46,979 bases of DNA from Candidatus Woesearchaeota archaeon (lineage in GTDB: Archaea > Nanobdellota > Nanobdellia > Woesearchaeales > JAGVZT01): assembly GCA_018302335.1 (NCBI GenBank), contig JAGVZT010000067.1, positions 1 through 46,979 on the forward strand, in the 5' to 3' direction. The notes beneath the pieces were generated by a model. It was not told where the DNA came from. It saw only the letters and a program-made list of their open reading frames with translations, and ran no database searches. Of this stretch, positions 15,506-23,200 are shown piece after piece. Both the position numbers and the translations under genes were made by a program. Within the stretch, counting starts at the first letter, position 1. Every line of letters starts with the position of its first letter.

Positions 15506-16369
15506 TTATGATACGACCGGCTCTGCGAGAATGGCGCCGCTCTCCTGGATGGCCGAGCGCTGGCTGAGGATGCGGCCCACGAGCGCGACATCACCCCTGG
15601 AGTAGATGTCGATGCCGGGCGCCCCGGCTTCCTTCAACTCGCGGATGAGCCTTCTCGTGAACGCGATGCACGCGGATTCCATGTCCTCCGACGCGAGATG
15701 CAGCGCCTTGACCTCCTCCGGGATGGCGACCTCGGGGATGTGCTTCTCGACGAAGGAGATGGACGCATCGCTCTTCAGGGGCAGGATGCCCGCGATGACG
15801 GGGATGGTGATGTTGTTGCTTGCGAGCCACTCGACGTACTCGTGGTACTGCTCCGCGGAGAAAACGGGTTGAGATACGAGGTACTTCGCTCCCGCGGCGA
15901 CCTTCGCGCGGACGCTCAAGAGCTCCCTGTCGCGCGGGGCGTGCGGGTTGCACGCTGCCCCGATAGTGAGGTCGGGAGCGAGCGAGACGAGATGACGGAC
16001 CATCTCGGACGCGAATCGGTACCCGCCGTTCTGGAATGAGAAGCGGTCGCCTTGGATGACCAGGAGGGTGTCGAGGCCAGCAGCGCGGGCACCTGTCACC
16101 AGCGCCTTGGCTCCGCTCTTCTTCCTGCCGCGCAGGGTGAGGTGCGGCACCACCCGCAAGCCGCTCGCATCCTGGAGGACGCGCGCGGTCTCCAGGGAGG
16201 AGTGGCTGAACTTCGCGCTCTCGCTTTCGGTAATCGTGACGACATCCACGCCGAATCGCTCCAGCAGCGCGACTTTGTCCGCGAGGCGATGGCCTGCGGC
16301 GTCGGCACCGTCACTGTCGTGCCGGAACTGGTGCAGCTCGACGATGGTGAGGAACCTCCTCTTGAGCAT
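15506..16369 (-). CDS. metF: Methylenetetrahydrofolate reductase
   Basis: 287 residues, the usual length of MetF, a flavoprotein that reduces 5,10-methylene- to 5-methyl-tetrahydrofolate. Barrel motifs: VVTITES near residue 43, VVPHLTLRGRKK, DTLLVIQGDRF, AACNPHAPRD, LVSQPVFSAEQYHEYV and IPVIAGILPLKS. First gene of metF-metE(N)-metE(C), which directly explains the supply of methyl groups for methionine. TATA box GTTTATAAAT (minus strand, 16391-16400) centred 26-27 bases before the ATG, so it is leaderless. Confidence 0.9.
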   Translation of the reverse strand: MLKRRFLTIVELHQFRHDSDGADAAGHRLADKVALLERFGVDVVTITESESAKFSHSSLETARVLQDASGLRVVPHLTLRGRKKSGAKALVTGARAAGLDTLLVIQGDRFSFQNGGYRFASEMVRHLVSLAPDLTIGAACNPHAPRDRELLSVRAKVAAGAKYLVSQPVFSAEQYHEYVEWLASNNITIPVIAGILPLKSDASISFVEKHIPEVAIPEEVKALHLASEDMESACIAFTRRLIRELKEAGAPGIDIYSRGDVALVGRILSQRSAIQESGAILAEPVVS

Positions 16370-16390
16370 GGATTTTTCCGCGATTCAGTT

Positions 16391-16400
16391 ATTTATAAAC
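16391..16400 (-). promoter_or_regulatory. TATA box of metF-metE operon
   Basis: Minus strand GTTTATAAAT, centred 26-27 bases before the metF ATG at 16369. No riboswitch-like structure fits, because there is almost no leader. Confidence 0.6.
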
Positions 16401-16432
16401 AATTGTGACAGAGTTATTCCAATGCGAATCAA

Positions 16433-16481
16433 CCGCGAGGTCCGGGCAAGACAGCCCGGGACCCCCGCGGCATCCCGGCCG
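16433..16481 (-). repeat. Dispersed palindromic repeat, partial copy 5
   Basis: Reverse-orientation left half: on the minus strand it reads CGGCCGGGATGCCGCGGG, then GGGCTGTCTTGCCCGGACC. The right half is missing or too diverged. It lies between the stop of the NHL gene and the metF promoter. Confidence 0.6.
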
Positions 16482-16488
16482 AAGTCGG

Positions 16489-19128
16489 TCATTCGGGCCA
16501 GCCGGGCTGGCGGATGAGCAGCAGCCTGTTCCAGGTGTGGTCCTGCAGGAGCAGGTTTCCATGCTGGTCGAACTGGGCCGCAGCAGCCTGGCCGAACGCG
16601 AAGGGGAAGACATAATCCGGCTGCTGGCTCTCGAGCGGATGCAGATAGACAAAAACCCGCTGGTACTGGTGGTTTCCGTAGCCGTCAACGGTCATGACCA
16701 TCCGGCCCTGCTGGTCGAAGGTGATGCCCGTCGGATTGCACGGCTGGCCGTCCTCGCACTCTCGCGTCCAAAAATCCGGCTTCGCGAAGACGCGGTCTGC
16801 AGGCAGCAGGGGGAACATGCCCTCTGCTGACGCGATGGTCTCCGCGTCCCATTCCAAGACGCGGCGGTTGCCGTTCAGCTCGAAGCTGCCGTCAATCACG
16901 TAGAGATTTCCGTCGCCGTCCAGGGTCACGAAGCGGGGAGAGCAGAGGCCGTAAGGCTGCGGGTTCTCGTATCCCTCGCCGGCATTGCAGCTGGTCCGGT
17001 CGCTCCGTGCATCGCGATTCGCCCTGTCCGGCTGGCCGAGGATGAGGTCCACGAGCGGGTCGTCTCCGAGAGCGCCGCGGACGCGCAGCACGCGGTTGCG
17101 CGGCCAGTCCACGAGCCAGAGCGCGTCATTCGCGCTGTCGTACGTGATACCCATCGTCTCGAAGACGACAGGCTTGCCAGTGTCCTTCCAGGTGATGTCC
17201 TCGCTGCGCAGCACCGCGAGCGGCTCGGGCTGGTTTCGGTCGCTGCCCGCGAGCGGAGTCTGGAAGACATAGATGTCGTGAGGACCGGTGACCCAGAGCC
17301 GGTCATCGGCATCGACCCACTGGCTCGAAAGTCCGGGAAAGCCCTGTCCGTCCTGCTGGGCGTTGCTCTCAAAATCATCTTGGCCGAGAACCCGCGTCGC
17401 AGGCGCGCCCGCGGGAAGCGAAAGATAGTCATCCCAGACGAGGAGGCGATGCGCATCGCTGACGATGAGCTGCTCTCCTGCGACGGAGAATCCGTGGGTG
17501 TTGTGCAGGGTCAGCGCGCTGACCTGGTTCCAGCCGCGGTAGAGCAGCACCCCGTCGCTCCACGGTTCGTTGAGGAGCGATTCCGCGGGGAAGCGCACCA
17601 CCATGCTGGCCTGGCTGTTGTCGCTCACATAGAGAGCGCCTGCTCTGTCGAAGGAAATCTCCCCGTTGGGAAAGCAGAGGTTCTGTAGGTCTCCTCCTGG
17701 AACAGGAAAAGGGGCCCTGCCGAGACAGCCGACCGTTTCCTCGTCGGGCTGGCCGAGCGCCTGGACGATGTTGCCCATATCGTCCAGCAGGACCACCCGG
17801 CTGTTGTGCACATCCGCAACCCAGACACGGCCGGCAGGGTCTATGGCGATGCCGCGCGGGTACTGAAGGCCCGTGGCCGGGAGCAGTGGTCCCGCACCCG
17901 CGAGAGCGACGTCCTCCGGGGGCATATGGGGAATGCGGGAAGCAATTTCCCCACTCCGGCGCTCTGCAAGGCCGAGCTGCCTCTCTGCGGGCATGCCGCT
18001 CGCGAAGGGCGGGGCATAGACGAGGACCCGCGCCCTGCCGGGCAGTTCGCCATCCACGACGTAGAGTTCCCCGCTGGGATGCACTGCCAGCGCGACCGGC
18101 TTGCACAACGATTCCAGAGAAGGCTTTCCGCTCTCTGGCACCGCACAATTGCTTTCGGAAGATGAGAAATCCTGCTGGCCGAGCACGATGTCCGCGACAC
18201 TGCTCCCTCGCGGGAAGCGCAGCAGACGGTGATTCCCGGAATCCGCGACCCAGAGGTTGCCCTCTCCGTCGAGCGCGACGCCTGCAGCGAAGACATTCGT
18301 AGGGGAACTGCTGAACGGCGACGGCCATTCGAGGCAGAGCGAATCCGCGTCGGGGGCATTCCAGTCACGATTGCACGCGCGCGAGGTGAAGTCCGGTTGT
18401 CCCCACACCGCATCCGCGTCGCTGTCCGTGCGGAAGGGGTCGAGGTACATGAGCACGCGGTTGTTGTTCAGGTCCGCGACGTAGAGATTTCCCTCGCGGT
18501 CGGTCGCGAGCTGGGAGGAGCGCGCGCTCTCCAGCGTCGACTGCACGTAGGGGAATGGCAGGAAGCAGAGCGTCTCCGCGGTCGGCTGCGCGTATACCGT
18601 GTTGTTGCCGTTGCATGTCCCGCTGTCCCAGAGCGAGGGCTGCCCGATGACGATGTCCGCAGGCCTGTCCGCAGACATCTCCGTGCCGAGGAAGCCGAGA
18701 ATGCGATTATTCCCGGAGTCCACCACGTAGATACGCTCGGTCTCCTGCGAGCTGTCCACATGGACGCCGCCGGCGTGGAACGCGCGGGAAGGCACGATGC
18801 GGTTGATCATCGTCTCCCGGAGGTTCGGCTGGCCGAAGAAGGATGAGACGCACCATTCGAGGTCCGGAACGTGGGGATTGAGCTTGTCGAGCGCAAAGCA
18901 TGATTCCCCCCGCTCATTTTGGGTGAACTCCGGGAATGGTTCAGAAGTCCGTTCGGGAGTCGCAGAAGGTGTCGCTTCCCGGGTCGCGGAGGCGGTCGCT
19001 GCAGGGGCTTCCTGCATGCGCGCCACAGCAGTCCTGCCGTTCAGGATTGAGTATCCCGCGAACCACACCCCGGCAATGCCCGCAGAGAGAGCCGCGACGC
19101 TCAGCCGTCGTCCCCATGACCGCCTCAT
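16489..19128 (-). CDS. Large secreted or membrane-anchored NHL-repeat beta-propeller protein
   Basis: 879 residues. One N-terminal hydrophobic helix (LSVAALSAGIAGVWFAGYSI, about 9-29), followed by an Ala/Thr/Pro/Glu-rich spacer to about 65. The rest is built from about eight NHL-type blades, each with a strand like YVVDSGNNRILGF, YVADLNNNRVLMYL, WVADSGNHRLLRF, WVADVHNSRVVLLD or WLVDWPRNRVLRV, and spaced GQPD/GQPS segments. Scattered cysteine pairs (such as SRACNRDWN and TGTCNGNN) may form disulfides outside the cell. Such propellers bind proteins or polymers; no catalytic residues can be named. Divergent from gene 19231, with which it shares a 100-base promoter region. Confidence 0.85.
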   Translation of the reverse strand: MRRSWGRRLSVAALSAGIAGVWFAGYSILNGRTAVARMQEAPAATASATREATPSATPERTSEPFPEFTQNERGESCFALDKLNPHVPDLEWCVSSFFGQPNLRETMINRIVPSRAFHAGGVHVDSSQETERIYVVDSGNNRILGFLGTEMSADRPADIVIGQPSLWDSGTCNGNNTVYAQPTAETLCFLPFPYVQSTLESARSSQLATDREGNLYVADLNNNRVLMYLDPFRTDSDADAVWGQPDFTSRACNRDWNAPDADSLCLEWPSPFSSSPTNVFAAGVALDGEGNLWVADSGNHRLLRFPRGSSVADIVLGQQDFSSSESNCAVPESGKPSLESLCKPVALAVHPSGELYVVDGELPGRARVLVYAPPFASGMPAERQLGLAERRSGEIASRIPHMPPEDVALAGAGPLLPATGLQYPRGIAIDPAGRVWVADVHNSRVVLLDDMGNIVQALGQPDEETVGCLGRAPFPVPGGDLQNLCFPNGEISFDRAGALYVSDNSQASMVVRFPAESLLNEPWSDGVLLYRGWNQVSALTLHNTHGFSVAGEQLIVSDAHRLLVWDDYLSLPAGAPATRVLGQDDFESNAQQDGQGFPGLSSQWVDADDRLWVTGPHDIYVFQTPLAGSDRNQPEPLAVLRSEDITWKDTGKPVVFETMGITYDSANDALWLVDWPRNRVLRVRGALGDDPLVDLILGQPDRANRDARSDRTSCNAGEGYENPQPYGLCSPRFVTLDGDGNLYVIDGSFELNGNRRVLEWDAETIASAEGMFPLLPADRVFAKPDFWTRECEDGQPCNPTGITFDQQGRMVMTVDGYGNHQYQRVFVYLHPLESQQPDYVFPFAFGQAAAAQFDQHGNLLLQDHTWNRLLLIRQPGWPE

Positions 19129-19147
19129 GGCAGAACAGAACACCAAG

Positions 19148-19188
19148 ATATTTATATAATTAACTACCAATAAGTAAAATATTTAAAG
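19148..19188. promoter_or_regulatory. Divergent promoter with shared 14-base element
   Basis: Minus-strand TATA (plus ATATTTATATAA, 19148-19159) is centred 25-26 bases before the NHL gene ATG. Plus-strand TATA AAATATTTAAAG (19177-19188) serves gene 19231. Between and touching them, at 19158-19171, is AATTAACTACCAAT, identical over 14 bases to the element at the C39+M23 promoter. A protein bound here would contact both promoters. Confidence 0.6.
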
Positions 19189-19230
19189 GGAAATTCGTTC
19201 CTTGCTGTCCGGTGGATTTCAGGAGGCAAC

Positions 19231-19719
19231 ATGGGACTCACAGAGAAGCTTGACGACATCAACGAAAGCATCGACACCCGGCTTGAGCGGCTCTACCAGA
19301 GCGCGACGGCGAGCAGCGGCACGCGGCGCTACGCTCTGCTCTCGGCCTCCGGCATGCTGGACACCCTTCTCGCGACGCCCTATCAGAGCGGGGAGCATCA
19401 TCGCGGAAACATCGCCCGTGGAGGTGTTCTCTCATCCGATTACACGGCCTACTACCTTGGCTACGTCGGTTCGGTGCTTGCCGAAGTGGTCGTTGGCGCA
19501 TACCCTCTTGCGTGGTTCCATTTTGGTTCCTTTGTGGCAGGAACTGTCAACGAATCACGAGAGCCTTTTGAAGGCAAGCGCTTCACCGTCGGGCGCAACT
19601 TCTCAAGCCCCCTCGGCTGGCTCCGCGCGGGGTACATGAACCGCGGGAAGATTGCGGAGTTCGTCGGAGAGAAGCTCGGCCAGGATGAAGGGAAGGACAC
19701 GCCCGCACCGGACGCCTGA
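19231..19719 (+). CDS. Unknown protein with duplicated 3' end
   Basis: 162 residues. I do not recognise the family. The first 30 residues are a charged helix (LTEKLDDINESIDTRLERLY). The middle (DYTAYYLGYVGSVLAEVVVGAYPLAWFHFGSFVAGT) is aromatic and hydrophobic and could be one or two membrane-associated helices. The C-terminus LRAGYMNRGKIAEFVGEKLG is repeated, diverged, as a stand-alone fragment at 21113-21208 beyond the toxin-antitoxin genes. One of the few genes here with a strong Shine-Dalgarno (AGGAGG, 19221-19226) and a leader of about 20 bases. It shares its control region with the NHL surface protein, hinting at an envelope role. Confidence 0.6.
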   Translation: MGLTEKLDDINESIDTRLERLYQSATASSGTRRYALLSASGMLDTLLATPYQSGEHHRGNIARGGVLSSDYTAYYLGYVGSVLAEVVVGAYPLAWFHFGSFVAGTVNESREPFEGKRFTVGRNFSSPLGWLRAGYMNRGKIAEFVGEKLGQDEGKDTPAPDA

Positions 19720-19746
19720 GCCTCATATCCGCGCGGCACCTCTGCA

Positions 19747-20502
19747 TCAGATGCGGCCCGCTGCCCGCAGCCACGCGCGGGCCGAGCGGGCAGCGGAGTC
19801 GAACGTCTGCAGCTCGCCGAAGACCAGCGGTTTCAACTCTGCCGACCACGACGCCTTCTTCTCCCTGATGCTCTTCCTGAACGCCGCCTCGGTGAAGCCA
19901 GTCGTGGAGAGTTCCAGCTTCTTCTCCACCAGGGCAATACTGGGCACGGCGCGCCTGTTATCGAGTAGGAAGGCCAGGTCGAAGAGGTCGCGCGCCTGTC
20001 CCCGTGTCATCATCGCGCGGACCTTCTCTGCTGCGACCTCTCTGAGATCCATGCCACTAAGCATCTTGACAGGAAGTCCGTACGGCTCAGACTGCACCGT
20101 GAGTGGCTGAGTGGGAAGCTGTACTTGCTCCCGCGCGCTGACATCCACCGCGACATGGCACAGGTCCTTCTCCGTGGTGTGCAGGGGCCCCTGCGCGCTT
20201 ATCCTGAAGGACCACTGCCTCCTCTTCACCGTGTTCTCCACACCGAAGAGTCGCAGGCTCTCCGACACTTCCTTGGCAAGGTCTCCGGGAATCCTCCCCG
20301 ACGCCGTGAAGTCAAGATCCTCGGAGAACCTTCTGAGCCCGTGGAAAAACCAGAGATAGGTGCCACCCTTGAAGACCAGGGGATGCTCCGCAAGCGCCAC
20401 GAGCACAAGACTCTGGATGTAGTGTTTCTCCTGCTGCCAGGGCCGGAGGCTGTGCAGCTTCGCTATCCTGAGCAGCGTCTCGCGGTCAATCACAGCAGCC
20501 AT
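19747..20502 (-). CDS. AbiEii-type nucleotidyltransferase toxin
   Basis: 251 residues. Belongs to the AbiEii/AbiGii nucleotidyltransferase family, toxins of type IV toxin-antitoxin systems used against phage in bacteria. The core motif is complete: FKGGTYLWFFHGLRRFSEDLDF region with GGT at 46-48 and the metal-binding pair Asp62/Asp64, followed by a C-terminal segment with EKVRAMMTRGQARDLFDLAFLL typical of the family. Known members add nucleotides to RNA, tRNA in studied cases. Its ATG lies 13 bases inside the antitoxin gene, so the two are co-translated. The cassette faces away from the flanking gene and ends 27 bases from it. Confidence 0.85.
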   Translation of the reverse strand: MAAVIDRETLLRIAKLHSLRPWQQEKHYIQSLVLVALAEHPLVFKGGTYLWFFHGLRRFSEDLDFTASGRIPGDLAKEVSESLRLFGVENTVKRRQWSFRISAQGPLHTTEKDLCHVAVDVSAREQVQLPTQPLTVQSEPYGLPVKMLSGMDLREVAAEKVRAMMTRGQARDLFDLAFLLDNRRAVPSIALVEKKLELSTTGFTEAAFRKSIREKKASWSAELKPLVFGELQTFDSAARSARAWLRAAGRI

Positions 20503-21062
20503 CTCTCGAGCTTCTTCCTGCCCCTGCCACGGACACGGCGGATATAGCGCGCGAGCTTCTCCCGGTCCAGATGTCCCAAAAGCTCCGCAACCGTGCTCTT
20601 TGCCGGGGCGCCGAGGTAGACCCAGTCTATCAGGGCCTTCTCCGGCTCCGCGACAAACGCGTAGCTCCCGCCCTTATTGACGTGTGCGTAACCAAAGAAG
20701 AGGTCCGGGCGTACACTGTGGTACTCGAGACCCAGCCCCTCGTAGCGGTGGGTGGCTCTCGTGGTACAGCCCTCCACCAGCCTGGGGACCTGCGTGAGGA
20801 GGCTGTGGAAGTGGAGGGCGGAGGAGAGCGAGACATACGAGGGCTCGATGAGCTGGCTCAGCACGACGAAGTCGTCCTCGGAGAAGGCAATCTTCCCGCG
20901 CAGAAGCCTACGCGCGAGACCCTTCCTCACGAGCCTCGAGGCATACACCTTGGCGATTGCCTTCGGCCTGCCGATGAGGTGCGCGAGCTGCTGCACCGAG
21001 TATACCGCGCGGCCGGCCGCGAGGGCGCGGTCGCGAATGGCGTAGAGGTTTGTTTTTTTCAT
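20490..21062 (-). CDS. AbiEi-like antitoxin / transcriptional autorepressor
   Basis: 190 residues. The N-terminus (about 8-65) is a winged-helix domain: VYSVQQLAHLIGRPKAIAKVYASRLVRKGLARRL, then a wing strand GKIAFSEDD. The rest matches the AbiEi C-terminal domain: EPSYVSLSSALHFHSLL, a beta region, then VAEPEKALIDWVYLG. In studied systems AbiEi represses its own promoter by binding inverted repeats and neutralises AbiEii without a stable complex. Here a 7-bp-arm palindrome lies exactly over the predicted transcription start (21065-21084). It overlaps the toxin start, the usual antitoxin-first order. Confidence 0.82.
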   Translation of the reverse strand: MKKTNLYAIRDRALAAGRAVYSVQQLAHLIGRPKAIAKVYASRLVRKGLARRLLRGKIAFSEDDFVVLSQLIEPSYVSLSSALHFHSLLTQVPRLVEGCTTRATHRYEGLGLEYHSVRPDLFFGYAHVNKGGSYAFVAEPEKALIDWVYLGAPAKSTVAELLGHLDREKLARYIRRVRGRGRKKLERWLL

Positions 21063-21064
21063 GG

Positions 21065-21084
21065 AGGTAACTATTCTGTTACCT
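21065..21084 (-). promoter_or_regulatory. Operator palindrome at the AbiE promoter
   Basis: AGGTAAC, six bases, GTTACCT: a perfect 7-bp inverted repeat starting 3 bases before the antitoxin ATG. The TATA box (TATATATA, 21090-21097) is just upstream, so a bound dimer would cover the transcription start. This fits negative autoregulation by the AbiEi-like protein. Confidence 0.75.
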
Positions 21085-21112
21085 GGAGATATATATACTT
21101 TTCCACCCAGGT

Positions 21113-21208
21113 CTCCGCGCGGGGTACATGAACCGCGCGAAGGTCGCAGAATTCGTCGGGGAGAAGCTCGGCCGGGACGACGGGAACACGCAAGCGCCCG
21201 GTGCCTAG
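21113..21208 (+). pseudogene. Detached 3' fragment homologous to gene 19231
   Basis: Encodes LRAGYMNRAKVAEFVGEKLG and a further 11 residues to a TAG stop, matching the last 32 codons of gene 19231. The first 25 bases (CTCCGCGCGGGGTACATGAA plus five more) are identical at 19621-19645 and 21113-21137; identity then falls off gradually. There is no matching sequence before 21113 and no start codon context. Its stop shares CTAG with the DNA ligase stop, the same compact convergent arrangement seen at intact gene ends in this window. This suggests it was once the true 3' end of a complete gene ending against the ligase. Confidence 0.75.
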
Positions 21209-23109
21209 CCACGCCCGCGCTGCTTGGCGTAGAGCTGTTCGACCTGCTGCAGCGTCGAGGCGTCTTCAGGGCCTTTGTCGTCCCGTAGCCGGATGACGCG
21301 GGGGAATCGCAAGGCATACCCTGACGAGTAGTTCGAACTGCTCTGGATCTCCTCGTAGTGGACCTCGATGACTATGGCAGGCTTCACGGTCATGGACTTG
21401 CCGGCTCCTGACGCAAGGGGTTTCAGCCTGCGCGTCATCTCCATGAAGCTGAGCCCTTCCTCCTCCTTCTCCTTGAGCCCCGTGGACACCTTGCCGATTT
21501 CGAGCAGCTCTCCGGCGTTGCCCCTGCATGCCAGGGTGTACGAGGTGAGCCACCCAGCACGCTTCCCCTCGCCGTGCTCTGCTCCGACGATGACCAGGTC
21601 CAGGGCGTCCATCACCACCTTGTACTTCACCATATGCCCCACGCGCGCCCCGGGCTGGTAGGGCGCGTCGAGATTCTTCAGCATGAGGCCCTCATGTCCC
21701 TCGGCGAGCGCCTCTGCGAAGAAGTCCTCGACCTCCTTCTCCGATGCAGTGACCAGTTGCGGCGCAAGGGCCAGGTACTTCCCTTCCTTCGGGAGCATGC
21801 GCCCCAGTGCCTCTCTTCGCTTCCTGAACGGGGTCTTCAGCAGCGTCTCGCCTTCGAGCATCAGCACATCGAACAGGTAGAGCCGGACAGGCAGCTCGCG
21901 CGCCATCTCCTCGATGCCGTACTTGCGCCGGATGCGCTGCGAGACCTCCTGGAAGGGCCTGCACTTCCCGCTTGCCGGGTCGAAGCCGACAGCCTCGCCA
22001 TCGAGCACAGCATCATTCACGCGTAGCCCTCGCAGCGCAGGAAGAATCTCAGGGAACTGCGCAGTGACATCCTCAAGCCTGCGCGTGAAGAGCCGCACCC
22101 CTCCTCCCTGCAGATGGGCCTGGACCCGGAAACCGTCGAGCTTGTACTCTGCTGCGCACGGGACCCCGACGCGGGACATCGCCGCAGCGAGAGTGTCCTC
22201 CTTCTGGGCGAGCATCATCTTCACGGGAGTGAAGACCTCGATGGAGCTTTCCCGCAGTCCTCTGAGACCCTTGCGTTTCGCGATGCGGGCAACGGCGCCG
22301 AAATCGTTCAGCATGTCGTAGGCGTGCTGCACCGCGTCGGTGATGAGGGTGTACAGCGCCCGGCCGTCCTCATCGCTCTCCGGCGTGATAAGCGCGCTTC
22401 CGGGAATGCTCTTCCCGGACTCTAACGCCCTTCTGAAATCCTGACTGCTCATCCCTTTTGCTTGAATCTCGGCGAGCCTCTTCGGCAGGGGCTTCCCGCA
22501 CTGCATGCACGTCTTCAGCGCAGGATTGAGCGCGCCGCACGAGCAAGGAACCAGGACGCCCAGCACTTTAGGGAGCAGGGCCCACGCGATGGCATCGCGC
22601 AGCGTCCCCGCACCGACCCCGATACGAAGCTGCTCCAGCACCGTGCGGACGAGATAGCGCGCCTCGCGTGGGGACGCAGAAAGCAATCGTGAGACCTCCT
22701 CGACCTTGCGGTCCACGCTCCCCTCGCCCTCCAGCGAGGTCAGCCCCTGGACGCGCTCCAGCACACCCCGGACTTCGAGGCGCTCGCTGCGGAGAGTGCT
22801 CTGGCGCTTCTTCGATGAGAGCTCCTCGGCTACGAGCCCGAGGTCGCCGCGCTTCGCCCACAGGGACTCCACCTCTTTCGCGCTGGCTCCGGTCGCGCGG
22901 GAGATGGCCTTGCCCACCAGTTTCTCCGCGACGCCGACCTTGCGCTCGTCCCACGGAGGGAGGACACGGCCCTGCAGCAGGAGGAGCAGCGCGCCGAGGT
23001 CCTTCTCCTCCGTGCGGCCGATGGCCTGCGCGAGATGCCAGGTCATCTCCAGGCGTTTCGAGGTCTTCTCGAGCGTGTCGTAGAGCTCTGCGAGCTCCGC
23101 ATAGAGCAT
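21205..23109 (-). CDS. lig: ATP-dependent DNA ligase with inserted zinc ribbon
   Basis: 634 residues from the ATG at 23109 (MLYAELAELYDTLEKT matches the usual archaeal start). The upstream GTG at 23130 abuts the TATA box and is ruled out; ATG 23118 remains possible. The DNA-binding domain fills the first 270 residues, then the nucleotidyltransferase motif I EYKLDGFR with Lys323 as the AMP acceptor, the motifs VLDGEAVGFD and EGLMLKN, and the OB domain with KYK. Archaeal Lig1-type ligases are about 560 residues; the extra length is an insertion around 185-255 holding Cys189, Cys191, Cys201 and Cys204 (PCSCGALN, TCMQCGK), a probable zinc ribbon. Replicative ligase by family. TATA box TATTTATA at 23131-23138. 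Confidence 0.93.
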   Translation of the reverse strand: MLYAELAELYDTLEKTSKRLEMTWHLAQAIGRTEEKDLGALLLLLQGRVLPPWDERKVGVAEKLVGKAISRATGASAKEVESLWAKRGDLGLVAEELSSKKRQSTLRSERLEVRGVLERVQGLTSLEGEGSVDRKVEEVSRLLSASPREARYLVRTVLEQLRIGVGAGTLRDAIAWALLPKVLGVLVPCSCGALNPALKTCMQCGKPLPKRLAEIQAKGMSSQDFRRALESGKSIPGSALITPESDEDGRALYTLITDAVQHAYDMLNDFGAVARIAKRKGLRGLRESSIEVFTPVKMMLAQKEDTLAAAMSRVGVPCAAEYKLDGFRVQAHLQGGGVRLFTRRLEDVTAQFPEILPALRGLRVNDAVLDGEAVGFDPASGKCRPFQEVSQRIRRKYGIEEMARELPVRLYLFDVLMLEGETLLKTPFRKRREALGRMLPKEGKYLALAPQLVTASEKEVEDFFAEALAEGHEGLMLKNLDAPYQPGARVGHMVKYKVVMDALDLVIVGAEHGEGKRAGWLTSYTLACRGNAGELLEIGKVSTGLKEKEEEGLSFMEMTRRLKPLASGAGKSMTVKPAIVIEVHYEEIQSSSNYSSGYALRFPRVIRLRDDKGPEDASTLQQVEQLYAKQRGRG

Positions 23110-23200
23110 GGGGTACATCTGAAATCGCACTATTTATATTTTCTTGCGGCCAGACACAACTCACAGCATGGGAGTGCGCTCCTCAATAGGTGTTCAGAAA

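Noticed and set aside
16370-16391. Methionine or SAM riboswitch before metF
   Set aside because: The TATA spacing leaves no leader for an RNA switch.
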